DNA of 64,000 bases, taken from the NCBI GenBank assembly GCA_965262425.1, contig OZ253536.1, forward strand, positions 1,302,001 to 1,366,000, written 5' to 3'. A program made the translations under genes and the position numbers. The notes beneath the pieces are model-generated. The model was not told the origin of the DNA and ran no database searches. It saw only the letters and a program-made list of their open reading frames with translations. Positions 1 through 8,481 of this stretch are shown in pieces. Position 1 is the first letter of the stretch. Each line of letters starts with the position of its first letter. Origin of the DNA: CAZOZZ01 sp965262425 (GTDB lineage Bacteria > Acidobacteriota > Terriglobia > 20CM-2-55-15).

Positions 1-313
1 CGCTCAGCCCGACTCCAAGGAATCCTCGCAAACTCAGAGAATCGGCACACCGCCACGCTATGCCACGCTCCGAATCGATTCCTTCGAAATAGCCCACCAG
101 CAACATCCTAAAATACTTGCCCGGCGCCACGCTCGGCCGACCCATCACCTCAGCGTAGAACTGCTCACAGGCATCTTCGACGAACCGGTCGAACTTGGCT
201 TGGTCCAAGATTCGGTTAACCCGTTCGTAGAACACGTGGCCCGCTGTCCGCGGCAACTCTGCTGTCGCAACCCATAACGTGGCTTGTCGGTCCTTTTTCC
301 GTCCCATTCCCAT
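1..313 (-). CDS. IS5/IS1182-type transposase, N-terminal part (runs off window)
   Basis: The reading frame opens with ATG at 313-311 and stays open for 104 codons to the window edge. AAGGAG lies just upstream of the start on the minus strand. The translation (MGMGRKKDRQATLWVATAEL..., then FEGIDSERGIAWRCADSLSL) matches the DUF772 N-terminal domain of IS5/IS1182-type transposases: a conserved start, a helical middle and a YFEG-x-SER-x-IAWR segment. The catalytic DDE part would lie outside the window, so family assignment and intactness are open. The element's right end should lie somewhere in 314-420, but I could not define a terminal repeat from one end. Confidence 0.75.
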   Translation of the reverse strand, partial: MGMGRKKDRQATLWVATAELPRTAGHVFYERVNRILDQAKFDRFVEDACEQFYAEVMGRPSVAPGKYFRMLLVGYFEGIDSERGIAWRCADSLSLRGFLGVGLS

Positions 314-420
314 ATCGCGTTCTCCTTCCACTATCTTCCTCGCGATACGGTCGCATGGGGTCCGTTGTTAACTATGAAGTTGACTTGCACCACGGGCTCC
401 TAGTCTCCAGGATGGGGAAT

Positions 421-486
421 TTAACGCGGAGACACGGAAGTTTGGAAGAAAACGCAGATCCGCCGTCTCCGTCTCCTCCGCGATCT
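421..486. repeat. Short inverted repeat of the 'CGCGGAGAC' type
   Basis: AACGCGGAGACACGGAAG on the left faces CGTCTCCGTCTCCTCCGCG on the right, an imperfect inverted repeat in the gap between the transposase and the lipoprotein gene. Comparable 'rAACGCAAAGACGC' repeats occur at 21668-21747 and 24547-24750. It has no coding potential I can support. Confidence 0.4.
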
Positions 487-566
487 CTCGAATAACCAAC
501 CGCTAACCTATTGAAATATATAGGGACATTGCGGTGATGTTTCCGTTGGTTTCGGCGGGTGCGTTG

Positions 567-1463
567 CTAAGGAGCAGTCTCCCTGGGCAGGGTACCACGC
601 ATCACGAAGTTGCGTGTTTCGTCCTCTCCATTCCGGTTGAGGACGTGGAAGCGGAATCCCGGAGCCTCGGGGCTGCCGGTCAAATCCAGGGGATATCTGC
701 CGCGAAGATTGCGGAGTCGCAGGGTCGTTTCGTACTGGTGTTGGTCGAGGTTCCAGATGAACACCCGGATTCCGTCGAAATCCAGTGTGGGGTCTGTTTC
801 GCGCCGACGCTCCGCGACGACGAACCAGTCGACAGGGCCCGCTTCCGGGTCTGTTACCTGCTTGAGCCTGCGAACGGCCGTGTAAAGCCGTCCTTCGGTG
901 AATGGAAGGATCGCTTCGGGAATATCGTATTCGACTAATTGATGATAGACCCACCCGACCTCGTCTTCGGAAAGTCGGACCTTAAGCCATACATCGGTGG
1001 CGTCGCTTCCGGAACGGGGCGTTGTCGCTCGTTCGAGCGCCTCCACTGCTGTCCCCCTGCGCAACAGCCGGATGATGGTCGTGTCACGTCCGGGGGCAAG
1101 CCTCAGGTTGACCTGCTCCCTTGTGCGGACCGTGTTCTGGGACTGCTGATCCGCCGATTCGATTACCATCGCATCCAGGGCCACCCAGGTCGAGTCCCGC
1201 AGGACCGTGCTCTCCGCCATCCACCCTTCGATCAGGTCCTGATCGCGTACCCGGTACCACGTGTCACGCTTCTCGATGACGGAGATACGCGCACCCTGGT
1301 CGAGCGTAAACAGCGTCCGGGCCGAAGATGCGGCATCGATGCGCACCGAAGTGTGGTCGTTTAAAACCGTGGCTTCGTCGATGGCCGGATCCATTTCGGG
1401 GATGCAGGCCAGGACCAGCAGCATTACCGTTCCGAGGGTGACCAGTCTGGCGATGTGTTTCAT
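567..1463 (-). CDS. Lipoprotein with two bacterial SH3 domains
   Basis: This is a 298-residue exported protein. Residues 1-20 form a lipoprotein signal with lipobox LVLAC, so Cys20 should be lipidated. Two SH3-like segments follow: about 35-85 (VRIDAASSARTLFTLDQG ... WYRVRD ... GWMAE) and about 115-178 (VNLRLAPGRDTTIIRLLRRG ... WLKVRL ... GWVYHQ). The rest, to the C terminus, is an unrecognised beta-rich domain. SH3 domains of this kind usually bind peptidoglycan or other envelope ligands, so a cell-envelope role is likely; the exact function is unknown. It is transcribed divergently from xseB, with a palindromic repeat in the shared promoter region. Confidence 0.8.
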   Translation of the reverse strand: MKHIARLVTLGTVMLLVLACIPEMDPAIDEATVLNDHTSVRIDAASSARTLFTLDQGARISVIEKRDTWYRVRDQDLIEGWMAESTVLRDSTWVALDAMVIESADQQSQNTVRTREQVNLRLAPGRDTTIIRLLRRGTAVEALERATTPRSGSDATDVWLKVRLSEDEVGWVYHQLVEYDIPEAILPFTEGRLYTAVRRLKQVTDPEAGPVDWFVVAERRRETDPTLDFDGIRVFIWNLDQHQYETTLRLRNLRGRYPLDLTGSPEAPGFRFHVLNRNGEDETRNFVMRGTLPRETAP

Positions 1464-1533
1464 TTAGCCTTCAGTGCGCAATGCAATGTGCAGCGTGCGG
1501 GTCCGAAACGCCCATTGCCGCTCCCGGACCTTA

Positions 1534-1711
1534 GGGCCCGCTCAAGAATAACTTCACATTTTGGCGTCCCATCTTCACGCCATCTTCGGCCGCTCCTCAA
1601 TCGCAGATCCTCGAAATAGCGGGGCTATTCCTCCGGTCTGCTCAATCGGTCGCGACCGAATCTGACGCAAATCTGGGCGCCAATTCTGCGAAGTTATTCT
1701 TGAGCGGACCC
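1534..1711. repeat. Palindromic MITE-like element, family A, copy 1
   Basis: The ends are near-perfect inverted repeats of about 20 bp: GGGCCCGCTCAAGAATAACT on the left and the complement of GGGTCCGCTCAAGAATAACT on the right. A TA lies just left of the element and TTA just right. A second copy lies at 37953-38152. Both copies contain internal hairpins (AATAGC-x-GCTATT and CGGTCGCGACCG) and both sit between divergently transcribed genes. There is no ORF. It fills the 316-bp gap upstream of xseB. Confidence 0.75.
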
Positions 1712-1779
1712 TTAGACCTTGGACTCCCGCCTCCGCCTGCTCGTTTCAAATTATATTACGATGGGCTAGAATTGGTCCC

Positions 1780-2034
1780 ATGACCGAGACATCTTCGGAT
1801 TCTCCGACACCGGATTTTGAAGCCGCACTCGCTCGTCTCGAGGACATCGTCAAGGCGCTGGAAGGTGGAGATCTTGCCCTGGATGCCGCACTGGAGCTGT
1901 TTGAGGAAGGAATCCGTCTGTCTCGACTCTGCCACGGTAAGCTCGAATCCGCCGAGCGCCGGGTCGAACTTCTGCTCAAGGATGCTTCGGGTAAGCTCGA
2001 AGCGGTGCCTTTCGAACCGGAAGATGCGGAATAG
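1780..2034 (+). CDS. xseB: Exodeoxyribonuclease VII small subunit
   Basis: An 84-residue acidic helical protein with the XseB core (FEAALARLEDIVKALEGGDL ... ALELFEEGIRLSRLC) between residues 12 and 60. XseB binds the large subunit XseA to form exonuclease VII, which degrades single-stranded DNA processively. The length is typical of the family. xseA is not in the window, which is unusual because the two are commonly adjacent. The gene overlaps ispA by 11 bp, as in many bacteria that order these genes xseB-ispA, so one polycistronic mRNA is likely. Confidence 0.93.
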   Translation: MTETSSDSPTPDFEAALARLEDIVKALEGGDLALDAALELFEEGIRLSRLCHGKLESAERRVELLLKDASGKLEAVPFEPEDAE

Positions 2035-2914
2035 CGTAACGGAGTTCCTCGGCGAGGTCCGACCCGCTGTCGATCAAGCGCTCCACCGATTGCTTCCCTC
2101 GGCGGATCAATGTCCAGCCGTTCTCGGCGAAGCGATGTATTACAGTGTCTTCGCCGGAGGCAAGCGGCTCCGCCCGGCACTATGTGTCGCCGCATATCGC
2201 GCCTTCAACGACGACTGGCAGCGTGTGCTGCCGATCGCCGCATCGTTCGAACTCATCCACACCTACTCTTTGATCCACGATGATTTGCCCTCGATGGATG
2301 ACGACGATTTGCGTCGCGGAATTCCTTCCTGCCATCGAAAGTATGGTGAAGCGGTCGCGATTCTCACCGGGGACGCCTTATTGACCCTGGCTTTTGAGAC
2401 CGTTTCGCGATGCGCCGGGTTTGCCCCGGAACGGCTCCTCGGGGCGTCTGCCAGGCTGGCCGCGGCGGCCGGGGCATCGAAAGGAATGATCGCAGGCCAG
2501 ATCCTCGATCTCGAAGCCGAGGGTGTGACCATCGGGGGCGACGAGTTGGAGGGGATTCACCGTTACAAGACCGGAGCCATGCTGACGGCATCTATCGAGA
2601 CAGGCGCGTATCTGTCTGGTGCGACGGAAGATGAAATGGGTCCGATCGGTGAATTCGGACGGACGATCGGTCTTGCGTTCCAGATCGTGGACGACATACT
2701 CGACGAAACCGTACCCGACGATACTCTCGGCAAGACGCCCGGAAAAGACCGGCGACAGCGCAAGGCCACCTATCCGGCCGTCCATGGCATCGACGCCTCG
2801 CGTCAGATTGTCGGCCGGCTCACCCGGGATGCCCGTGCAATCGCCAGAGAGTTGGGATCCAGAGCCCGGCTACTTGCCGACATCGCCGATTATCTCGAGA
2901 GTCGATCGACGTGA
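2024..2914 (+). CDS. ispA: Polyprenyl (farnesyl/geranylgeranyl) diphosphate synthase
   Basis: A 296-residue trans-isoprenyl diphosphate synthase that condenses dimethylallyl or geranyl diphosphate with isopentenyl diphosphate. It has the first aspartate-rich motif DDLPSMD near residues 86-92, the second DDILDE near 222, GGKRLRP near 46-52 and a FQIVDD helix. The start at 2024 is chosen because the family begins about 40 residues before the GGKRLRP motif. The longer upstream reading of the same frame lies inside xseB. It overlaps xseB by 11 bp and tlyA by 4 bp. Chain length (C15 or C20) cannot be read reliably by eye. Confidence 0.92.
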   Translation: MRNSVTEFLGEVRPAVDQALHRLLPSADQCPAVLGEAMYYSVFAGGKRLRPALCVAAYRAFNDDWQRVLPIAASFELIHTYSLIHDDLPSMDDDDLRRGIPSCHRKYGEAVAILTGDALLTLAFETVSRCAGFAPERLLGASARLAAAAGASKGMIAGQILDLEAEGVTIGGDELEGIHRYKTGAMLTASIETGAYLSGATEDEMGPIGEFGRTIGLAFQIVDDILDETVPDDTLGKTPGKDRRQRKATYPAVHGIDASRQIVGRLTRDARAIARELGSRARLLADIADYLESRST

Positions 2915-3642
2915 GGAAGACGCGGATAGACAAGCTGCTGGTTGAACGGGGTCTGGTCGAGACTCGGGAAAGGGCGCGGGCCCTGATCATGGCCGGCGAT
3001 GTGCTGGTCGAAGACGCGCCCGTCACCAAGGCGGGTGCCGGTGTTGACGAGGCCGCCAAGATACGCTTGCGGCGCCCGACGCACCCCTACGTGGGCCGTG
3101 GGGGCGTCAAGCTCCAGGGCGCGGTTGATGCCCTGGGTGTCGATCCGGAGGGAAAGACATGCACGGACATCGGTTCGTCGACGGGAGGGTTTACCGACTG
3201 TCTGCTTCAACGAGGCGCCGCGCATGTCTGGGCCGTCGACGTGGACACTGCCCAACTGGATTGGAAATTGAGGAGCGACCCCCGCGTGACGATGGTCGAG
3301 GGGAATGCCCGGTACCTGTCACCGGACTGGATCCCCGAGCCCGTGGATCTGGTGACCGTCGACGTGGCGTTCATCTCGGTCACGAAGATCCTCGGGCGTG
3401 TACCTGCCATCTTGAAGCCTGGCGGACAGTGTTTGATTCTTGTCAAGCCGCAGTTTGAGCTGGGGCCTGCCAAAGTGGGCAAAGGTGGTATCGTGCTGGA
3501 TCCATCTCTCCACCGGGAAGCTGTGGACAGCGTGGTGGCGGCAGCCGCGGATACCGAAATGGTTCTCCGCGGGCGCTGCCCGTCTCCGATCACGGGCAAG
3601 GAAGGCAACCAGGAATTCTTTGTCCTTTTCGAAAAGCCATGA
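2911..3642 (+). CDS. tlyA: TlyA-family rRNA 2'-O-methyltransferase / hemolysin A family
   Basis: A 243-residue protein starting at GTG 2911, which overlaps the ispA stop in GTGA. Residues 3-60 form an S4 RNA-binding domain (RIDKLLVERGLVETRERARA). The remainder is an FtsJ-like Rossmann methyltransferase with the SAM motif DIGSSTGGFTDCLL near residue 88. TlyA proteins in mycobacteria 2'-O-methylate 16S and 23S rRNA; family members are often annotated as hemolysin A, but rRNA modification is the better-supported role. It sits between ispA and nadK, a conserved neighbourhood. Confidence 0.9.
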   Translation: MRKTRIDKLLVERGLVETRERARALIMAGDVLVEDAPVTKAGAGVDEAAKIRLRRPTHPYVGRGGVKLQGAVDALGVDPEGKTCTDIGSSTGGFTDCLLQRGAAHVWAVDVDTAQLDWKLRSDPRVTMVEGNARYLSPDWIPEPVDLVTVDVAFISVTKILGRVPAILKPGGQCLILVKPQFELGPAKVGKGGIVLDPSLHREAVDSVVAAAADTEMVLRGRCPSPITGKEGNQEFFVLFEKP

Positions 3643-4499
3643 ATATTCAGAGTGTCGGCATCGTCACGAAGCCTCGGCTCGAGGAAGCGGCTCGCGTAGC
3701 GGCGGACCTGGTCCGCTGGTTCCGGGAACGTCGGATAGAGGCGGTTGTTGAAGACCGTCTCGCCCACGAGATCGATAGTGCCGATATCGCATCGGCCGAC
3801 GGCCAATTTCTCGAAAATGTCGATCTGGTAGTCGTTATCGGCGGGGATGGGACCCTGTTGGCGACGGCCCGACTTCTCCGAGGGCGCCCTGTTCCGATCC
3901 TGGCGATCAACCTCGGCGGTCTGGGGTTCCTGACTGAGGTTACGCTATCGGAACTCTACCCCCAGTTGGAGAAAGTTCTTAACGGAGGGTTCGTGACGGA
4001 CCGAAGAGTCATGCTGGATGCGGCACTGGTTCGAAATAGCGAGACCGTCGCGGCTCATCAAGCCCTGAACGACGTCGTGATCAACAAGGGAACCCTGGCC
4101 CGTATCATCGATCTGGAGACGCGAGTCAACGGGCAGTACGTTTCGACGTTTCGTTCCGACGGGCTGATTTTGGCGACGCCGACGGGCTCGACTGCGTACA
4201 ATCTGTCCGCCGGCGGTCCTATCGTTCATCCCCAGATGAGCGCGATGCTGATGACTCCGATATGTTCTCACACACTGACGACCCGGCCCCTGGTTCTTCC
4301 CGGCGACATGCAGGTTACCGTGACGCTTACTTCGAGCAGCGACGAGGGTGTGTACATCACCATTGATGGGCAGATCGGCATCGAGATGCAACGTGGAGAC
4401 TGTCTCAACCTCCACAAGTCGACCAGTGAGGTCTTACTTGTGGCTCCGGCCGGGAAGAACTATTTTGATGTTTTGCGCGGCAAGCTCAAGTGGGGGTGA
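3639..4499 (+). CDS. nadK: NAD kinase
   Basis: A 286-residue NAD(+) kinase, which phosphorylates NAD to NADP in the cytosol. The catalytic GGDGT is at residues 68-72, and the second conserved region (NDVVINKG ... YVSTFRSDGLILATPTGSTA) lies near 146-190. The length is typical. The ATG overlaps the tlyA stop by 4 bp, so it is the fourth gene of the xseB-ispA-tlyA-nadK run and is probably translationally coupled. It was chosen over antisense frames because all family motifs are present in order. Confidence 0.94.
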   Translation: MNIQSVGIVTKPRLEEAARVAADLVRWFRERRIEAVVEDRLAHEIDSADIASADGQFLENVDLVVVIGGDGTLLATARLLRGRPVPILAINLGGLGFLTEVTLSELYPQLEKVLNGGFVTDRRVMLDAALVRNSETVAAHQALNDVVINKGTLARIIDLETRVNGQYVSTFRSDGLILATPTGSTAYNLSAGGPIVHPQMSAMLMTPICSHTLTTRPLVLPGDMQVTVTLTSSSDEGVYITIDGQIGIEMQRGDCLNLHKSTSEVLLVAPAGKNYFDVLRGKLKWG

Positions 4500-4652
4500 G
4501 ACCGTTCGCCCCGCGCTTCGAAACGAAGGTGTCCCCTCGGAAGCAGACTGTTCGTTGGTATACTAGGGGCCGCTCAAGACCGAACGAGAAGGGGCCGAGT
4601 TTTCTACGGTCCTGAACCGCAAAATTTTCGATTGAGGAGAAGCATAAAAGGC

Positions 4653-4859
4653 GTGAAGACCAAATCTCCGAGACAAACTGTCTGCAACGAACCCGGACCG
4701 ACGCCCAAGAAACCGTTTTGTGGCGGTAAGCTGAAACGAATCACGACGCTCGAACCGGAAGTCGCTCGCTCGGTTCCGAAAAGTCAGGATGTGCTCCGCT
4801 GTCAGGAGTGCGGGACTTTGTATCAGGAAGCCAGTCCGTACGCGGCGGCGAAGGGGTAG
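4653..4859 (+). CDS. Small zinc-ribbon-like protein of unknown function
   Basis: A 68-residue basic protein with a Cys pair in the order C-G-G near residue 29 and CxxC (LRCQECGTLYQ) near residues 50-53, plus one N-terminal Cys. This resembles a single zinc ribbon. The GTG at 4653 is preferred over the in-frame TTG at 4632 because AAAAGG lies just upstream; the earlier start would add seven residues. It lies 31 bp ahead of the next gene on the same strand. I do not recognise the family. The Cys layout and codon pattern make a real gene more likely than a chance ORF. Confidence 0.5.
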   Translation: MKTKSPRQTVCNEPGPTPKKPFCGGKLKRITTLEPEVARSVPKSQDVLRCQECGTLYQEASPYAAAKG

Positions 4860-4889
4860 ACCGGCTTTCGGTGACGGACAGGGGGGAAT

Positions 4890-6122
4890 GTGACCGACGA
4901 CAAGAAACTGATCTACGATTGGAATCAGGTTGACTGCGTTTCCAGGGCAGCGGATAAACCGGTGCTCCTGAACGACGAGACGCTCCGTGACGGACTGCAG
5001 TCCCCCACTGTTCAGGATCCGTCAATCAAGGACAAGATCCGGCTCCTCCATCTGATGGATGAACTGGGAATCGACATGGCGGACATCGGTCTTCCCGGCG
5101 CCGGTCCCCGCGCATATGCGGATGTTCTGGCCCTGGCCCAGGAAATTTCCGGTGCGAAGCTCAACGTCGTTCCCAACTGTGCCGCGCGGACGACAATTCG
5201 CGACATCGAACCCATCCTGTCCGTGTGCGAGAAGACGGGCACCGTGATCGAAGCCGCCACTTTTATTGGCTCCAGCCTGATCCGACAATACGTCGAGCAT
5301 TGGGAAGTCGACACTTTGCTTCGGCGGACCGAAGAGGCTGTCACCTTTGCCGTCGAGCACGACTTGCCGGTGATGTATGTCACCGAAGACACGACTCGGG
5401 CGTTTCCCGAAACGATCAAAAAGCTCTACAAGGTGGCTATCGAGTGCGGCGCCCGACACATCGTCTTGACCGACACGGTCGGACACGCGACTCCGGACGG
5501 GGTCCGGGCCCTGGTCCGCTTCGTCGCGAGAGAAGTCATCGAACCGTCCGGCGAGCAGATACGGCTGGCCTGGCACGGCCACGATGACAGGGGGTTGAGC
5601 GTCCCCAATTCGTTGACAGCTCTCGAAGCGGGCGCCGACGTGGTTCATGGTTGTGCCCTCGGTATCGGCGAGCGGGTCGGAAACACACCCATGGATCAGC
5701 TCCTGGTCAACCTGAAACTGCTGGGTTGGCTCGATCGTGACCTGTCGGCCTTGAAGGAGTATTGTGAGACGGCATCGGAAGCTTGCAAGGTGCCCATCCC
5801 GTCCGGCTATCCGGTCGTGGGCAGCGATGCTTTCCGGACTGCGACCGGCGTCCACGCCGCGGCGGTGATCAAAGCTTTGAGGACGGGCGACGTGGCGCTG
5901 GCAGACCTGGTCTATTCCGGGGTACCCGCCGAGGCGTTTGGAATGGAGCAGTCGGTCGAAATCGGCCACATGAGCGGCAGGTCCAACGTCATCTACTGGC
6001 TGGAGAAAAGGGGCATCGAGGCCACCGAAGACCGGGTCAGCGAGATCTACACAAGAGCAAAGGGATCGGACCGGCTGTTGACTGAAGAAGAGATCCTGCG
6101 GATTGCCCAGCCTCCGGCGTAA
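4890..6122 (+). CDS. LeuA/homocitrate-synthase-like HMGL-family enzyme
   Basis: A 410-residue TIM-barrel Claisen condensing enzyme with a GTG start. It carries the metal and substrate motif NDETLRDGLQSP near residues 28-39, the metal ligands in WHGHDDRGLSVPN near 231, and the signature GIGERVGNTPMDQL near 262. These enzymes condense acetyl-CoA (or another acyl-CoA) with a 2-oxo acid. The C-terminal regulatory domain of classic LeuA is absent, since the protein ends soon after the barrel and linker. Specificity (isopropylmalate, homocitrate, citramalate or Re-citrate synthase) cannot be fixed from this window, and no leuB/C/D lies nearby. Confidence 0.8.
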   Translation: MTDDKKLIYDWNQVDCVSRAADKPVLLNDETLRDGLQSPTVQDPSIKDKIRLLHLMDELGIDMADIGLPGAGPRAYADVLALAQEISGAKLNVVPNCAARTTIRDIEPILSVCEKTGTVIEAATFIGSSLIRQYVEHWEVDTLLRRTEEAVTFAVEHDLPVMYVTEDTTRAFPETIKKLYKVAIECGARHIVLTDTVGHATPDGVRALVRFVAREVIEPSGEQIRLAWHGHDDRGLSVPNSLTALEAGADVVHGCALGIGERVGNTPMDQLLVNLKLLGWLDRDLSALKEYCETASEACKVPIPSGYPVVGSDAFRTATGVHAAAVIKALRTGDVALADLVYSGVPAEAFGMEQSVEIGHMSGRSNVIYWLEKRGIEATEDRVSEIYTRAKGSDRLLTEEEILRIAQPPA

Positions 6123-6324
6123 GTTTCAGCTCACAAGTTATATTGCCAAAGAAGGGGTTCAGAAGGGCAAACCTGTACCTGCTCGCCACAATTGAGTAAC
6201 ACATTAGGTGCATATATCTAACACGTTGTTCCTAATGTGGATACATATCCAGTATTTAGAATGGAATCCCTCCGCGTTCGTCGTGCCTTCACGGTGATCA
6301 AGAAGTTTCGTGCCGATGACGATT

Positions 6325-7152
6325 TCAGTGCGCAGGTGGCTTTTCGTTCACTCGGCGGATGGCTCTGGAGACCGCGATTGCAATGAGGCTGTGCTCGTAA
6401 GGGTCGTCCTCGATGTCGGCGAATTCCAGCATCTCCGCGGCCGCGACGTCGGCCACGCTGCTGACGTTGTTGTCGTTGATCAGCAGGCGGGTCAGCGCTT
6501 TCTCTGCCTGTGGAGACCGGATGGGAATGACGGTTGAACTGGAAACCGCGATTTCGGGGCCGATGGCCAGGTTGCGGCGGAGTTTCATCTTGACCGAGGC
6601 AGACACGGTTGGTTTGCCCCCACCGGGGTTGATTCTGAAGAAACCCACCCGGTCTGCCTCGTCCAGCGTTTGAAACTCTATGCGAGATGGGAATTCCCCC
6701 TTCTTGAGACCCTTGACCGCCTCGAGCAGGAAGTCTTCGATCGTCATCTTGCGCGCGCCCGTTGGTGACTGCACCTGAACCCTCGATCCCAGCGTCACCA
6801 GCGCCGTAGTCAGGTCGAGATATGGCGACTCCGGGTCCAGCGCGGTCAGGACGGCGACCTTGTTGCGGACGAGGGGATTGGCCAGGGCGGAGATCGCCTG
6901 TTTCAGCAGGCCGTTCTCGCCGCTGATCTGGTTCAGAACACGCCCGAAAGTGGCGCCCGTTCCGATGACGACTTTCCCCCCTCTCCGGTTCACGTCCGAC
7001 AAGGTCTTCACACCGGCGATATCGACGACAACCCTGTTCGGGGGAACCCGGAAGTTGGGGGCGGGATCCGAGACGATCAAAGCCCGTCGACCGTGTCTCG
7101 CAAGAAGCTTCGAAAGGCCTGTAAGTGTCTGTGGTCTTTGCGTTTTTGGCAT
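6325..7152 (-). CDS. FAD-binding subunit of a molybdopterin dehydrogenase (XdhB/CoxM-like)
   Basis: A 275-residue protein with the FAD-binding fold of xanthine/CO dehydrogenase medium subunits. It has an N-terminal strand region (NRVVVDIAGVKTLSDVNRRG), a TGATF segment near residue 65, and a C-terminal domain ending ...PYEHSLIAIAVSRAI. An in-frame start at 7275 is possible, but MPKTQRPQTL at 7152 fits the family better. No molybdopterin or 2Fe-2S subunit is nearby. It is transcribed away from xdhC at 7346, which matures such enzymes. The 202 bp between its end and the upstream plus-strand gene hold nothing I recognise. Confidence 0.72.
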   Translation of the reverse strand: MPKTQRPQTLTGLSKLLARHGRRALIVSDPAPNFRVPPNRVVVDIAGVKTLSDVNRRGGKVVIGTGATFGRVLNQISGENGLLKQAISALANPLVRNKVAVLTALDPESPYLDLTTALVTLGSRVQVQSPTGARKMTIEDFLLEAVKGLKKGEFPSRIEFQTLDEADRVGFFRINPGGGKPTVSASVKMKLRRNLAIGPEIAVSSSTVIPIRSPQAEKALTRLLINDNNVSSVADVAAAEMLEFADIEDDPYEHSLIAIAVSRAIRRVNEKPPAH

Positions 7153-7345
7153 CCCATTCCGTCCGTCGGAAGATCGACAAAAAATTCTAGGGACGTGTGA
7201 GCGGAAAGTCAAGGTAAACCGCTGACCGATGTCGATGCCTGAGCCCGGTCGGACCTTTCCCTGTCGCTCGGCCACCCTCCAAGCCGTTCAGACCACATCC
7301 TTTCTGGCTTCTTTCCAATTGCTAACGTTGCTACACTGGGGCGCT

Positions 7346-8167
7346 ATGGAACTTGATGTTTATGACGAACTCATCAACCTGCGCCGGCAGGGAAAGAAAG
7401 CCGCCCTGGCTACGATCGTTCGGATTCGCGGTTCGGTTCCCAGTTTCCAGACGGCAAAAATGTTGGTTCGCGAGGACGGGTCGACCCTCGGTTCGGTCGG
7501 TGGGGGGTGTGTCGAGGCAGAAGTCTGGGCCGCCGCCGGGGAGGCTATCAAAGAGGAGAAGTCGCGCGTCATGAGCTTCGACCTCACCAACGACTCGATG
7601 GCCGACAGCGGACTGATCTGTGGCGGCAAGCTCGAAATATTTATCGAACCGATTCTCCCCATACCCCGTGTCGTGATCTTTGGAGCGGGCCACATCTCGA
7701 TCCAGGTATCGAAGATTGCCACGGTGGCGGGTTTCAAGACCTGGCTTGTGGACGACCGCCCGATCTACGCGAACGCCGCGCGATTCCCGGAAGCGGAACG
7801 GATTTTTTCCGACAGCTTCGAAGAGGCTTTCGGCCAGATCGTGCCGGATCAGAATACCTACATCGTGATCGTCACCCGCGGTCACCAGGACGACGAAAAC
7901 GTGCTTCGCTGGGCGGTGGGCACCGATGCGCGGTACATCGGGATGATCGGAAGCAAACGGAAAGTCCGCACCATCGTCCGAAAGCTTGAGGAAGAAGGCA
8001 TTGATCGGGAGCAACTCGATCGAGCACACATGCCGATCGGACTCGACATCGGGGCGATTGTGCCCGAGGAAATCGCTGTCGCGATCGTTGCAGAGCTGGT
8101 CCACCTCCGCCGTGCGGGAACATCCCATCGGTTGAGCAAGAAGCTCGAGCAGTCGAAACGCTCATGA
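7346..8167 (+). CDS. XdhC/CoxI-family molybdenum-hydroxylase maturation protein
   Basis: A 273-residue protein in the two-part XdhC architecture. The N-terminal XdhC_CoxI domain contains TLGSVGGGCVEAEVW near residues 50-64. A C-terminal Rossmann domain begins RVVIFGAGHIS near 113 and contains VTRGHQDDENVL. XdhC proteins bind molybdenum cofactor, promote its sulfuration and insert it into xanthine-dehydrogenase-type enzymes. The ATG at 7346 is used; a longer frame from 7229 would run through the divergent promoter region. It overlaps the next small gene in ATGA. Confidence 0.85.
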   Translation: MELDVYDELINLRRQGKKAALATIVRIRGSVPSFQTAKMLVREDGSTLGSVGGGCVEAEVWAAAGEAIKEEKSRVMSFDLTNDSMADSGLICGGKLEIFIEPILPIPRVVIFGAGHISIQVSKIATVAGFKTWLVDDRPIYANAARFPEAERIFSDSFEEAFGQIVPDQNTYIVIVTRGHQDDENVLRWAVGTDARYIGMIGSKRKVRTIVRKLEEEGIDREQLDRAHMPIGLDIGAIVPEEIAVAIVAELVHLRRAGTSHRLSKKLEQSKRS

Positions 8168-8355
8168 ATTTCGGCCGAAGGGGCGCCGGAATCCTCGTCA
8201 CGGTCCTTGCCGTCTTCGCCTTCATTTTCTGGACGGTGTCCAGCAAACCCGTTTCCGACACACCCTCGCGTCCCGAGCTTCCGATCGTTCAGGTCGAAAT
8301 GAAGACCGACCTCGAAGCGGATGAGGGAGTCCGAGGTCCGAAATCCGGAGTCTGA
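8164..8355 (+). CDS. Small single-pass membrane protein
   Basis: A 63-residue ORF whose ATG overlaps the xdhC stop (ATGA), suggesting translational coupling. Residues 8-26 (AGILVTVLAVFAFIFWTVS) form one hydrophobic segment after a basic start, followed by an acidic, Pro-rich tail. It could be a signal anchor or a short exported peptide. No family is recognised. Support comes from the coupling and the membrane segment alone. Confidence 0.45.
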   Translation: MNFGRRGAGILVTVLAVFAFIFWTVSSKPVSDTPSRPELPIVQVEMKTDLEADEGVRGPKSGV

Positions 8356-8481
8356 ACACCGAATAAGACGGATTTTGTGGATCAGAGTCTAACCTCACGT
8401 GGGCTCTGAGCGCGATAACGTGGGTTGGCCGATCCAACGGACCACTCTTCACGGTCCACTTTTTCAAGGGCTACTTTCGAA

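Noticed and set aside
5022..5969. A 315-codon minus-strand frame opposite the condensing enzyme
   Set aside because: It is the shadow of a motif-complete plus-strand gene and shows no domain.
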